DNA of 64,000 nucleotides. It comes from Cupriavidus sp. WGlv3 (GTDB taxonomy: Bacteria; Pseudomonadota; Gammaproteobacteria; Burkholderiales; Burkholderiaceae). The position numbers and the translations under genes are program-made. Each line of letters begins with the position of its first letter. Position 1 is the stretch's first letter. Shown piece after piece: positions 26,079 to 34,463 of the stretch. The notes beneath the pieces are model-generated. The model searched no databases. It worked only from the letters and a program-made list of their open reading frames with translations, and was not told the origin of the DNA. The stretch is taken from contig NZ_JALHRX010000001.1 in NCBI RefSeq assembly GCF_023952475.1, positions 1 to 64,000 on the forward strand. Direction: 5' to 3'.

Positions 26079-26873
26079 ATGCTGCGCGCACAAGACCTGA
26101 AGCTCACCTTCAACCCGGGCACCCCGATCGAGACCCGCGCGCTGCGCGGCCTCAGCCTGGAAATCCCGAGCGGCCAGTTCGTGGCGGTAATCGGTTCCAA
26201 CGGCGCCGGCAAGTCGACCTTCCTGAATGCGATCAGCGGCGACCAGATGGTCGACGCCGGGCGCATTACCATCGATGACACCGACGTCACGCGCAAGCCC
26301 GCCTGGGACCGCGCCCACCTGGTGGCACGCGTGTTCCAGGACCCCATGGCCGGCACCTGCGAAGCGCTGACGATCGAGGAGAACATGGCGCTGGCGATGG
26401 CCCGAGGCAGCCGCCGCGGCTTCCGCCCGGCGCTGAACCGCGCCTCGCGCGAGCTGTTCCGCGAGAAGCTGCGGCTGCTCAACCTGGGCCTGGAAAACCG
26501 CCTGACCGACCGCATCGGCCTGCTCTCCGGCGGCCAGCGCCAGGCGGTCAGCCTGCTGATGGCCTCGCTGCAGCCGTCGCGCATCCTGCTGCTGGACGAG
26601 CACACCGCCGCGCTCGACCCGAAGACCGCCGCGTTCGTGCTGGAACTGACCGCGCGCATCGTCGAGGAAAGCAAGCTGACGACGATGATGGTGACGCACA
26701 GCATGCGCCAGGCGCTCGACTACGGCCAGCGCACGGTGATGCTGCACCAGGGCCAGGTGGTGCTGGATGTCTCCGGCGACAAGCGCAAGGGGCTCGATGT
26801 GCCGGACCTGCTCAAGATGTTCGAGCAGACGCGGCATGAGCAGCTGGATGACGATGCGCTGTTGCTGGGGTGA
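26079..26873 (+). CDS. ABC transporter ATPase (TrpZ-like)
   Basis: The product has 264 residues. Walker A is GSNGAGKST near residue 40, the signature LSGGQRQAVSLLMA and Walker B ILLLDEHTAALDPKT, with the switch His in VTHSMRQAL. The Walker B glutamate is followed by HTAAL rather than PTAAL, a feature of this subfamily. The ribosome site GGAGG lies inside the end of the permease gene and the start is two bases after its stop, so the genes are coupled. It ends at a bidirectional terminator. Confidence 0.92.
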   Translation: MLRAQDLKLTFNPGTPIETRALRGLSLEIPSGQFVAVIGSNGAGKSTFLNAISGDQMVDAGRITIDDTDVTRKPAWDRAHLVARVFQDPMAGTCEALTIEENMALAMARGSRRGFRPALNRASRELFREKLRLLNLGLENRLTDRIGLLSGGQRQAVSLLMASLQPSRILLLDEHTAALDPKTAAFVLELTARIVEESKLTTMMVTHSMRQALDYGQRTVMLHQGQVVLDVSGDKRKGLDVPDLLKMFEQTRHEQLDDDALLLG

Positions 26874-26890
26874 TAGCGCCGGCAAGAAAA

Positions 26891-26912
26891 ACGGGGAGCT
26901 TCGGCTCCCCGT
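26891..26912. terminator. Bidirectional intrinsic terminator
   Basis: ACGGGGAGC (26891-26899), loop TTCG, GCTCCCCGT (26904-26912). The plus strand continues CTTCTT and the minus strand TTTTTCTTGC. It separates the convergent ABC ATPase gene and the Bug receptor gene. Confidence 0.9.
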
Positions 26913-26955
26913 CTTCTTGCTCGTTAGCGCTTGCGCGTCCCGATGTTGCCGATGA

Positions 26956-28002
26956 TCAGTCGATCGTGATACGCCGCTGCTTGATCACCCCCGCCCACCG
27001 CGTGCTTTCCTTCTGGATGGCCGCCGCCAGCTGCTGCGGCGTGCCGCCCGCCGCTTCCATCCCCAGCGTCGCCAGCTTCTCCTTCAGCGCGGCATCGGCC
27101 AGCACCGCGTCGGCATGCTGGCTGAGCTTGCGCACGACCTCGGGCGGCGTACCCGCCGGCACCATCAACGCATACCACGACACCGCCTCGAACTTCGGGA
27201 AACCCTGCTCGGCGATCGTCGGCACCTCGGACAGCACCGTCGAACGCCTGGCGCTGGCCATGCCGAGCGCGCGCAGCTTGCCCGCCTTGATATAGGGCAG
27301 CGCCGCCGACAGCTGCGCAAACATCATCGTCACCTGCCCGCCGACCACATCGGTCATGGCAGGATTTACGCCCTTGTAGGGCACGTGGTTCAGCTTGACG
27401 CCGGCATCGAGCTGCAGCAGCTCGCCGGCCAGATGCGCCTGGCTGCCGGCGCCGGGCGAGGCGAAGCTCAGCTCGCCCGGCTTCTGCGCGGCCAGCTTGA
27501 GCAGTTCCGCCAGCGACCTGGCCGGCGTCGCCGCGTTGACCACCAGCACGTTCTCGGCGGTGGCGAGCATCGCCACCGGCGCCAGGTCGGACGGCTTGTA
27601 AGGCAGGTTGGGCATCAGCGTGGGATTCACCGCGATATTGCCGACCGGCACCAGCGCGACGGTGTAGCCGTCCGGCGCGGCCTTGGCCACCATGTCGACA
27701 CCGATGGTGCCGGCCGCGCCGGCCTTGTTCTCGACCAGCACGCTTTGGCCGGTGGCCCTGGCCAGGCCCTCCCCGACCGCACGCGCCAGCACGTCGGCCG
27801 GGCCGCCCGCGGCAAACGGCACGATCAGGCGTACTGGCTTTGCGGGATAGGCCGGCGGCTGGGCATGGGCCGGGCCCGCACCGAGCCATGTCGCGCAGGC
27901 CGCCGCGCAGGCGAGCAGGCCATGCACGGCAAGGCGCCGGATGTCAGGATTTACGAACGGCCTTACAGCGGCGATGACAGTGGCATTCACAGCGGATTTC
28001 AT
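26956..28002 (-). CDS. Bug-family extracytoplasmic solute receptor (TctC-like)
   Basis: The product has 348 residues with a long signal peptide ending near PAHAQPPAYPAKPVRLIVPF. Bug marks are PVRLIVPFAAGGPADVLAR and the ENKAGAAGTIGVD segment that wraps the ligand carboxylate, plus NHVPYKGVNPAMTDVVGG. Bug receptors bind carboxylates or amino acids, often as orphans without TctAB membrane partners; none is encoded nearby. It is last in a three-gene operon, starting with ATGA overlap after the PhnD-like gene and preceded by GGGGGAA. A ligand related to the cyclodeaminase-like enzyme (an amino or imino acid) is a reasonable guess only. Confidence 0.9.
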   Translation of the reverse strand: MKSAVNATVIAAVRPFVNPDIRRLAVHGLLACAAACATWLGAGPAHAQPPAYPAKPVRLIVPFAAGGPADVLARAVGEGLARATGQSVLVENKAGAAGTIGVDMVAKAAPDGYTVALVPVGNIAVNPTLMPNLPYKPSDLAPVAMLATAENVLVVNAATPARSLAELLKLAAQKPGELSFASPGAGSQAHLAGELLQLDAGVKLNHVPYKGVNPAMTDVVGGQVTMMFAQLSAALPYIKAGKLRALGMASARRSTVLSEVPTIAEQGFPKFEAVSWYALMVPAGTPPEVVRKLSQHADAVLADAALKEKLATLGMEAAGGTPQQLAAAIQKESTRWAGVIKQRRITID

Positions 28003-28856
28003 GACGGTTCCCCCAATTGGCAGTGACCAGGCGATGGTTCCCCGGCCGCGGCATCGGTCAGTGCAAAGCCCGCCCGTTCGGCTTCGTCGGCCATCGCGGG
28101 CAGGCAGGCATAGTCGGCAGGCTGCACCGCGACGAAGCGCGCCAGCCCCAGCGACGCCAGCAGCGCGGTGCCGGTGGCGTCCTCATGCAGGCCCAGCAAG
28201 GCCGCGCGCACGCGCATGCATTGCCGCGGATCGGCATCCACCGACGCGACCAGCACCGGGATCGGTGCGGGCGGAGTCAGCGCCAGCGTCTTCAGTTGCG
28301 CGGCAAGCGCCGGGTCATAGCGGCGCAGCAGGTCCATTACATAGCTGTCGACGACCCCCACCTCGGCATCGCCGGCCAGCACCGCGTCAATGACCTCGCG
28401 CGGGGTTGGCGTCTCCATGGCCGCGGGCCGGTACAGCGCCTGCGTACCCGGCGGGGCCAGCCGCATCAGGTAATGGCGCGGCGCGTTATAGCCCGAATTC
28501 GACTCAGGCAACATGCATGCCAGTCGCCCGCCGAAGGTCTGCGCCAGCTGCTGCGCCGGCGCATCGGCACGCCCGATGAATTCGGTGAAATAAACTGGCC
28601 TGCCGCCGTAGCGCGCCTGCGCCGGAACCGGCGCGGCCAGCAGCTGCGGCGTGACCGGCGCGCTCGCATACGGATAGCCGCACATGAACACGCAGCCGCA
28701 GTCGGGCCGTGCCCACAACGCGCTGACCGGCGCGGGCGCGGCGTGTTCGACATACGGCAACGCCACGCCGGCGCGCTCGGACACGCGTGCCAGCAGCGTG
28801 CGCCAGGCCGCTTCGGCCTGCGGCGTCACTGCGTACATGCGGGCATTGGCGATCAT
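27999..28856 (-). CDS. PhnD/phosphonate-binding-like protein without signal peptide
   Basis: This 285-residue protein looks like the PF12974 periplasmic-binding fold. It begins MIANARMYAVTPQAEAAWRT with no hydrophobic leader, and has VFMCGYPYASA near residue 58, ESNSGYNAPRHYLM near residue 120 (the helix-capping Ser-Gly-Tyr ligand loop typical of PhnD-like proteins), then VGVVDSYVMDLL near residue 170. Both ends overlap neighbours by four bases (ATGA), so it is translated with the upstream cyclodeaminase homologue and the downstream receptor. Either it acts in the cytoplasm or the true export signal is missing. Function is unknown. Confidence 0.75.
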   Translation of the reverse strand: MIANARMYAVTPQAEAAWRTLLARVSERAGVALPYVEHAAPAPVSALWARPDCGCVFMCGYPYASAPVTPQLLAAPVPAQARYGGRPVYFTEFIGRADAPAQQLAQTFGGRLACMLPESNSGYNAPRHYLMRLAPPGTQALYRPAAMETPTPREVIDAVLAGDAEVGVVDSYVMDLLRRYDPALAAQLKTLALTPPAPIPVLVASVDADPRQCMRVRAALLGLHEDATGTALLASLGLARFVAVQPADYACLPAMADEAERAGFALTDAAAGEPSPGHCQLGEPS

Positions 28857-29854
28857 GCGTACACCAGCTTCTGGCCCACCCCGCGCTCGCCGGCCTTCCT
28901 CAGGATGGCATGTCCCAGCGCGATATCGCTCAGCGACAGGCCGCGGTGCCAGAACAGGTTGGTTTCGTCGTCGCGCTGGCGGCCCGGCTTGCGGCCGGCG
29001 ACGATCTCGCCGAGTTCGCCGTAGAGCGTCCGTTCCGACAGCTTGCCCGCTTCGACATGCGCGCGCAGCGAGCCGAACATGCCGCCCTTGCACTGCCCCC
29101 AGTCGTCCACCACCATCCGCGTCATGATGTCGGTCAGCGACAGCTCGACCGCGCTCATGGTGCCGTAGGGCACGACGAAGGCACCGGGCTTGATCCATTC
29201 GGTCCTGAGCATCGGCGTCGGGCGCTCCAGCCGCGATGCCTCGACCACGATGTCGGCGCCGCGCACGCACGACTCCCAGTCCTCGGTCACCACGATCTTC
29301 TTGCCGAGATCGCGCTCAAGCCGCGCGGCAAAGGCATTGCGGCTTTCGGGACGGCGCGAGTGCACGCGGATCTCGTCGAAGTCATAGAGGCTGTTTAGCA
29401 GGCGCACGTTCCAGTACGAGGTGCCGCGCGCGCCGATATGGCCCAGCACCTTGCTGTCGCGGCGCGCCAGGTGCTTCGCGCCGAGCGCGGTCAGCGCACC
29501 GGTGCGGGCATCGGTGATAAAGGTCGCGTCGATCACCGCCACCGGCATGCCGGTGCGCGGATCGAACAGATTCAGCATGGCCATCTCCGACGGCAGGCCG
29601 AGCTTGTAGTTGTCGACGAAATCGCCGACCACCTTGACGCCGGCCAGCCCCAGCGGCGCTACGTAGCCCCGCAGCACGTTGAAGTGGCCATTGAAAGCCG
29701 GGTCCGGCATCAGGTGCACGCGCGGCTCGATCACGGTCTGGCCGTTGCCCTGCGCCACCAGTGCCTGCTCCACCGCGTCGATGATTTCGGCATCGGTCAT
29801 TTCCAGCCGCGCGATGTCCCGGCCGTTGAGGTAGGTGATAAGAATATTTGCCAT
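28853..29854 (-). CDS. Ornithine cyclodeaminase/mu-crystallin family protein
   Basis: The product has 333 residues. The Rossmann segment VLGHIGARGTSYWNVRLLNSL is seen near residue 137; the usual G-x-G-x-x-G reads GARGTS. Substrate-side residues lie in EPRVHLMPD and KVVGDFVDNYKLGLPSEM near residues 45-90. The family includes ornithine cyclodeaminase, delta-1-pyrroline-2-carboxylate and ketimine reductases, and amino-acid dehydrogenases; the exact reaction cannot be read. It is first in a minus-strand operon with the PhnD-like and Bug receptor genes, and divergent from a LysR regulator gene 117 bases away. Confidence 0.85.
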   Translation of the reverse strand: MANILITYLNGRDIARLEMTDAEIIDAVEQALVAQGNGQTVIEPRVHLMPDPAFNGHFNVLRGYVAPLGLAGVKVVGDFVDNYKLGLPSEMAMLNLFDPRTGMPVAVIDATFITDARTGALTALGAKHLARRDSKVLGHIGARGTSYWNVRLLNSLYDFDEIRVHSRRPESRNAFAARLERDLGKKIVVTEDWESCVRGADIVVEASRLERPTPMLRTEWIKPGAFVVPYGTMSAVELSLTDIMTRMVVDDWGQCKGGMFGSLRAHVEAGKLSERTLYGELGEIVAGRKPGRQRDDETNLFWHRGLSLSDIALGHAILRKAGERGVGQKLVYA

Positions 29855-29920
29855 ACGGTCCCCGCTCTCCAGATCAGTGTGTGTGGTGTTTCGATGGAAT
29901 CCAGTTTAGGTATGGCGTCA

Positions 29921-29942
29921 TTGACTGTCATATGCTTATATG
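29921..29942. promoter_or_regulatory. Candidate LysR-regulator binding site in divergent intergenic region
   Basis: An AT-rich dyad CATAT-GCTT-ATATG spans 29929-29942, directly after TTGACT (29921-29926), which could be a -35 for the LysR gene. LysR-type proteins bind short interrupted dyads in such intergenic spaces and repress themselves. Confidence 0.45.
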
Positions 29943-29971
29943 TCCGCCTGCCTTAACATCAGGTTAATGCC

Positions 29972-30859
29972 ATGAAAATGAACCTGCGCCAGATCGAGGT
30001 GTTCCGCGCGGTGATGCTGACCGGCTCGATCAGCGGCGCGTCGAAGCTGCTTTATGTGTCGCAACCAGCGATCAGCCGGCTGATGTCGCATACCGAACAG
30101 CGGCTCGGGCTGGAACTGTTCCGGCGCACCAAGGGGCGGCTCTACCCCACGCCGGAAGCGCGGCGGCTGCTGGGCGAAGTCAATGCGGTCTATGAAGGGA
30201 TCGAGCGCGTCAACGAGATCGCCGAGGACCTCGTCGCCAACCGCACCGGCAGCCTGCGCATCACCTGCAGCCCCAACCTGGGCCAGACCGTGCTGCCGCG
30301 TGCGATCGCCAGCTTCCGCGCCGCGCACCCGGCGGTGCGTGTGGTGGTGCGCACGCAGATTCCCGGCAACATGCTGCGCGCGCTGCTATCGGGACAGGTC
30401 GACCTGGCGGTATCGAACATGCCGCTGGTGCATCCCAACCTCGAGGCGCGGCTGCTGGTGAAGAACGAGATCGTGGCGCTGGTGCCGGTGGGACACCGGC
30501 TGGCGACGCGCAAATGGGTGCGCCCCGCAGACCTGATCGGCGAAGACCTGATCGGCTATGGCCCGGAAGTGCCGTTCGCGCTGCTGGTGCACGAGATGTT
30601 CGGCAACGATGGCGACCAGCCCGACATGCGGGTGCAGGTCGAGCAGGCTCATGTGGCGCGCGCGCTGGCGCAGGCCGGCGCCGGCATCGCGCTGGTCGAT
30701 GCCATGACGGTATTCGGCGCGAACTGGCCCAATATCGTCGCCGTGCCGATCCGCACCAAAGTCAATGCCTCGGTGCAGATTTTCCATGTGCAGACCGAGC
30801 CGCTGTCGCGGCTGTCGCTGGAATTCGTGGAAACGCTGACGGGGATGATGAAGCGTTAG
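29972..30859 (+). CDS. LysR-type transcriptional regulator
   Basis: The product has 295 residues. The winged helix is at residues 4-62 (LRQIEVFRAVMLTGSISGAS, then VSQPAISRLMSHTEQRLGLELF). The effector domain follows from about residue 92 (GSLRITCSPNLGQTVLPRAI). It is divergent from the cyclodeaminase/PhnD-like/Bug operon and is its likely regulator, by the common divergent arrangement. The N-terminus resembles regulators of opine or amino-acid catabolism (OccR/NocR/ArgP side of the family) more than CbbR types, but this is only an impression. It is followed by the convergent lut cluster with no visible strong terminator. Confidence 0.9.
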   Translation: MKMNLRQIEVFRAVMLTGSISGASKLLYVSQPAISRLMSHTEQRLGLELFRRTKGRLYPTPEARRLLGEVNAVYEGIERVNEIAEDLVANRTGSLRITCSPNLGQTVLPRAIASFRAAHPAVRVVVRTQIPGNMLRALLSGQVDLAVSNMPLVHPNLEARLLVKNEIVALVPVGHRLATRKWVRPADLIGEDLIGYGPEVPFALLVHEMFGNDGDQPDMRVQVEQAHVARALAQAGAGIALVDAMTVFGANWPNIVAVPIRTKVNASVQIFHVQTEPLSRLSLEFVETLTGMMKR

Positions 30860-30905
30860 GCCGCGGCGGCGATGGAAGAACGGGCTGCGGCCAAGCGTGA
30901 AGGCC

Positions 30906-31175
30906 TCAGGCTGTCGCCGCCTTGTCCAGCCACCGCGCCAGCTGGTCGGTGACCGCGGTACTGGAAAACGAGCAGCTGTCCTGCGCGAACACCGCCGCCA
31001 TCTCCAGCCGGCGCAGCAGTTCTTCCATGGCCTGGCCGTAGACCGGCGGCAACGCCAGCGCGCTGCCGGCATCGCGCCATTCGCGCACCAGCTCCTGCGC
31101 CGGCTTTGCGCCGGCCACGTGCTGCTCCAGCGCGGCGCGCATGCGCGCCAGCGCGTCCGAATTTTTAGCGCTCAT
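30906..31175 (-). CDS. Uncharacterised 89-residue protein coupled to lutB
   Basis: The product has 89 residues. It starts MSAKNSDALARMRAAL with ATGA overlapping the lutB stop, so it is translated with lutB. It is predicted mostly helical, mildly acidic, with one cysteine (QDSCSFSS) and no membrane or signal segment. I do not recognise the family. Its position is where LutC would be expected in LutABC operons, but it is far too short for LutC (about 220 residues) and lacks the LUD-domain pattern. It may assist or regulate the LutAB complex; this is inference. Confidence 0.7.
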   Translation of the reverse strand: MSAKNSDALARMRAALEQHVAGAKPAQELVREWRDAGSALALPPVYGQAMEELLRRLEMAAVFAQDSCSFSSTAVTDQLARWLDKAATA

Positions 31176-32584
31176 GAACGCGCCCTCCTTTCCTTGTAGA
31201 GTTCGCGGAACGTGCGGCCCGACGGCGCCGGCATGTCGCGTGTTTCGGTCCAGCCCTTGCCCGCCAGCGGCAGGCTGGCGATCAGTCCGTTGCTGCCGCC
31301 CATGCGGCCCAGCAGCCAGGCACCGATGCGGGCCGTCAGCGCATAGAGTTCGGGCCGCTTCGCCACGTAGCCCCAGGCCTTCAGCGCAAAGCGCTCCTGC
31401 CATGGCCGCAGGCCGCGTTCCATCTGCTTCTCGCGCAGCTTGCGCAGCAGGTCGGACAGCGGGATCGATGCCGGGCAGACGCGATTGCACTCTCCGCACA
31501 TGGTGGCCGCCTGCGGCAGGTCGACGGTCTTGGCGAGGCCAACGTAACTTGGCGTCAGCACGCTGCCCATCGGCCCGGGATAGACCCAGCCATAGGCATG
31601 GCCGCCGATCTTCTGGTACACCGGGCAGTGGTTCATGCAGGCGCCGCAGCGGATGCAGCGCAGCATCTCCTGGAAGTCGCCGCCGATCAGTCCGCTGCGG
31701 CCGCCATCGACCAGCACGAAATACATATGCTCGGGACCGTCGCGCTCGCCCTCGGCGCGCGGCCCGGTCAGCAGCGAGAAGTAGTTGGAAATCGCCTGGC
31801 CGGTGGCCGAGCGCGGCAGCAGCCGCATCACCGTGGCCAGGTCTTCCAGCGTCGGCAGCACCTTCTCGATGCCGGTCACCGCCACGTGCACGCGCGGCAT
31901 CACCGTGCACATGCCTTCATTGCCCTCGTTGGTGACCACCGCCACCGAGCCGGTCTCGGCGATGATGAAGTTGCCGCCGGTGACGCCCATGTCGGCGCTG
32001 AGAAATTCCGGGCGCAGCACTTCGCGCGCCTCGCGCGTCATCTCCGGGATCTCGGTCAGCCGCGGCTTGTGGTGGACCCTGGCGAACAGGTCGGCGATCT
32101 CGTCCTTGTCCTTGTGCACCACCGGCGCAATGATGTGCGACGGCGGCTCCGAGTCGTTGATCTGCAGGATGTACTCGCCCAGATCGGTCTCGATGCTCTG
32201 TACGCCCATCTCGCCCAGCACCTGGTTCAGGCGCATTTCCTCGGTCACCATCGACTTGCTCTTGATGACCTTCTTCACCCCGTGCTTCTGCGCGATCTCC
32301 GCAACCAGCCGCGCGGCATCGGCGGTGGTTTCGGCAAACAGCACGGTGGCGCCGCGGCGGGTGGCGTTTTCTTCGAACGTGGCGAGCCAGACGTCGAGGT
32401 TTTCCAGCGCGCGGTTGCGGCGCTCTTTCAGGGCCTCGCGCGTGGCGTCGAAATCGATATCGCGGATCGCATCGGCGCGCGCAGTGACGAACTTGGTCGA
32501 AAGCTTCTTCAGGTTCTGCTGCAGGCGCTGGTCGGCAAGCTTCTGCCCGGCGCGCGCCTTGAATTCCATGCTGTGGACTTGCAT
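31172..32584 (-). CDS. lutB: LutB-type iron-sulfur lactate oxidation subunit
   Basis: The product has 470 residues. The N-terminal LUD domain (residues about 60-290) has KSKSMVTEEMRLNQVL and the GNFIIAETGSV segment. Two [4Fe-4S] clusters follow: CIRCGACMNHCPVYQ near residue 315 and CGECNRVCPASIPL near residue 365. LutB works with LutA (and usually LutC) to oxidise L-lactate to pyruvate, passing electrons on. It lies 30 bases downstream of lutA. CAGGAA upstream supports the first ATG; a second at codon 6 is possible. Confidence 0.92.
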   Translation of the reverse strand: MQVHSMEFKARAGQKLADQRLQQNLKKLSTKFVTARADAIRDIDFDATREALKERRNRALENLDVWLATFEENATRRGATVLFAETTADAARLVAEIAQKHGVKKVIKSKSMVTEEMRLNQVLGEMGVQSIETDLGEYILQINDSEPPSHIIAPVVHKDKDEIADLFARVHHKPRLTEIPEMTREAREVLRPEFLSADMGVTGGNFIIAETGSVAVVTNEGNEGMCTVMPRVHVAVTGIEKVLPTLEDLATVMRLLPRSATGQAISNYFSLLTGPRAEGERDGPEHMYFVLVDGGRSGLIGGDFQEMLRCIRCGACMNHCPVYQKIGGHAYGWVYPGPMGSVLTPSYVGLAKTVDLPQAATMCGECNRVCPASIPLSDLLRKLREKQMERGLRPWQERFALKAWGYVAKRPELYALTARIGAWLLGRMGGSNGLIASLPLAGKGWTETRDMPAPSGRTFRELYKERRARS

Positions 32585-32614
32585 CGTGGCGAATTCCTGA
32601 TGGTGTCGTCGCGG

Positions 32615-33340
32615 TCAGGCGTCGCCCGCCAGCACCTGCGCGATATGCAGCACGCGGGTGCGGCTGTCGCCGGTGCGGCGCAGGCGGCCTTCGATATTGA
32701 GCATGCAGCCCAGGTCGCCCAGCACCACGGCGTCGGCGCCGGTGGCCTGGATGTTGGCGCATTTCTCGTCGACGATGGCCGTTGAGATATTGCCGTACTT
32801 GACCGAGAAGGTGCCGCCGAAACCGCAGCAGGCCTCGCAGTCCTGCATCTCGGTCAGCTGCACGCCGGGCAGGCGCGACAGCAAGGCGCGCGGCTGCTGC
32901 TTGACCCCCAGTTCACGCAGACCGGAACAGGAATCGTGGTAGGTGACCTGGCCCGCGAACGTCGACGGCAGGGCCTCGATCCGGGCCACGTTGGCGAGGA
33001 AGTCGGTCAGCTCGAACACGCGTTCGCGCAGCCGCTCGTAGCGGCCGTTCAGTTCCGGATCGTCGCGCAGCAAATCGGCGTAGTGATGCCGGATCATGCC
33101 GCCGCAACTGCCCGACGGCACCACGATGTAGTCGAACATCTCGAATTCGCACAGGAATTTCTCCGCCAGGTCGCGCGACACCGCGCGCTCCCCCGAGTTG
33201 TAGGCCGGCTGGCCGCAACAGGTCTGCGCCTCGGGCACCATGACCTCGTAGCCGGCGGCTTCCAGCAGCTTGAGCACGGAAAAACCGATCTCCGGGCGCA
33301 TCAGGTCCACCAGGCAGGTGTGGAACAGACCGACTCGCAT
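32615..33340 (-). CDS. lutA: LutA-type lactate oxidation subunit (CCG-domain protein)
   Basis: The product has 241 residues. Two cysteine-rich CCG domains are visible: QTCCGQPAYNSG near residue 39 with its partner PSGSCGGM near residue 75, and CCGFGGTFSVKYGNIS near residue 175. Such motifs, shared with GlpC and heterodisulfide reductase HdrB, carry a non-cubane Fe-S cluster. The start MRVGLFHTCL has GGGAGAA nine bases upstream; a longer frame to 33373 is rejected. It heads the minus-strand lutA, lutB and 89-residue-protein cluster, and is divergent from an IclR regulator gene. Confidence 0.92.
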   Translation of the reverse strand: MRVGLFHTCLVDLMRPEIGFSVLKLLEAAGYEVMVPEAQTCCGQPAYNSGERAVSRDLAEKFLCEFEMFDYIVVPSGSCGGMIRHHYADLLRDDPELNGRYERLRERVFELTDFLANVARIEALPSTFAGQVTYHDSCSGLRELGVKQQPRALLSRLPGVQLTEMQDCEACCGFGGTFSVKYGNISTAIVDEKCANIQATGADAVVLGDLGCMLNIEGRLRRTGDSRTRVLHIAQVLAGDA

Positions 33341-33489
33341 TGTTGACTTCTCCCAGACCCTGAAACCCCGCAATTATGCGCGTTCGGCGCCGCGGGTGGC
33401 GCACAAAGCGTTCAGCGCAGCGGTGAATGCGGTGCCATGCACGGCACCCGGGGTCGCGACATCACGGGCGCTTTCTTACCGTAATGTCA

Positions 33490-33526
33490 TTTCACCTATT
33501 GAAATTTTCACGATGCGAGATAGAAT
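33490..33526 (+). promoter_or_regulatory. iclR promoter with overlapping inverted repeat
   Basis: TTGAAA (33499-33504) and TAGAAT (33521-33526) are 16 bases apart. TTTCA-N5-TGAAA (33490-33504) forms an inverted repeat over the -35, followed by another TTTTCA. This sits between the divergent lutA and iclR genes and is a natural operator for the IclR protein. Confidence 0.6.
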
Positions 33527-33574
33527 CAGGCAGACGTTTAAAAATGCCGCAAGGCAACATTTCTACTTTTCCCA

Positions 33575-34360
33575 ATGTCCGACGCAGACAAGTCACCCGG
33601 CAAGACGTCCATCCAGGTCATCGAGCGCATGATGACCCTGCTGGACGCCCTCGCCCAGCATGCCGACCCGGTCAGCCTGAAAGAGCTGTCGCTGGCCACC
33701 GGCCTGCATCCCTCCACCGCGCACCGCATCCTCAACGACATGGTCGCGTGCCGCTTCGTCGACCGCTCCGACCCCGGCAGCTACCGCCTCGGCATGCGGC
33801 TGCTGGAGCTGGGCAACCTGGTCAAGGCGCGCCTGTCGGTGCGCGACGCGGCGCTGGCGCCGATGCGCGCGCTGCACCGCGTCACGGGCCAGACCGTCAA
33901 CCTGTCGGTGCGCCAGGGCGACGAGATCGTCTATATCGAGCGCGCGTACAGCGAGCGCTCGGGCATGCAGGTGGTGCGCGCCATCGGCGGCCGCGCCCCG
34001 TTGCACCTGACCTCGGTGGGCAAGCTGTTCCTCGCCGCCGACGAGTCGGCGCGCGTGCGCAACTACGCCACCCGCACCGGGCTGGCCGGCCACACCCGCA
34101 CCTCGATCACCGACCTGGCCAAGCTCGAACGCGAACTCAACTGGGTCCGCACCAACGGCTATGCCCGCGACAACGAAGAGCTGGAACTGGGGGTGCGCTG
34201 CATCGCCGCCGGCATCTATGACGACTCGCGCCGGCTGGTGGCGGGCCTGTCGCTGTCGGCGCCGGCGGACCGGCTGCAGGACAGCTGGCTGCAGAACCTG
34301 AAGGACACCGCCCTGCAAATCTCGCGCGGCATGGGCTACGTGACCGAAGCCGCCGCCTGA
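33575..34360 (+). CDS. IclR-family transcriptional regulator
   Basis: The product has 261 residues. The N-terminal winged helix spans about residues 10-70 (IQVIERMMTLLDALAQHADPVSLKEL, ending TAHRILNDMV). The effector-binding domain follows from about residue 80, with GQTVNLSVRQGDEIVYIERA and the conserved AIGGRAPLHLTSVGKLFLA. Divergence from lutA suggests control of lactate or hydroxyacid oxidation, but the effector is not shown by sequence. It ends at a strong intrinsic terminator. Confidence 0.9.
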   Translation: MSDADKSPGKTSIQVIERMMTLLDALAQHADPVSLKELSLATGLHPSTAHRILNDMVACRFVDRSDPGSYRLGMRLLELGNLVKARLSVRDAALAPMRALHRVTGQTVNLSVRQGDEIVYIERAYSERSGMQVVRAIGGRAPLHLTSVGKLFLAADESARVRNYATRTGLAGHTRTSITDLAKLERELNWVRTNGYARDNEELELGVRCIAAGIYDDSRRLVAGLSLSAPADRLQDSWLQNLKDTALQISRGMGYVTEAAA

Positions 34361-34386
34361 GGCCCATCGGGGCCATGCACCGCCGA

Positions 34387-34421
34387 CGCGCGGACTGCCG
34401 GCAAGGCAGTCCGCGCGTTTT
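34387..34421 (+). terminator. Intrinsic terminator of the iclR gene
   Basis: CGCGCGGACTGCC (34387-34399), loop GGCAA, GGCAGTCCGCGCG (34405-34417), then TTTTGCTTT. The stem is perfect over 13 pairs. Confidence 0.92.
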
Positions 34422-34463
34422 GCTTTGGCACGCCGGAGATCTATACGAGAGACCTATGCATAA

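Noticed and set aside
23159..26704. A very long minus-strand open frame (over 1,100 codons) across pyrD and the TrpXYZ-like genes
   Set aside because: It is antisense to four well-supported genes and has the His/Arg/Gln-rich composition of a shadow frame in GC-rich DNA; no family sequence is seen.
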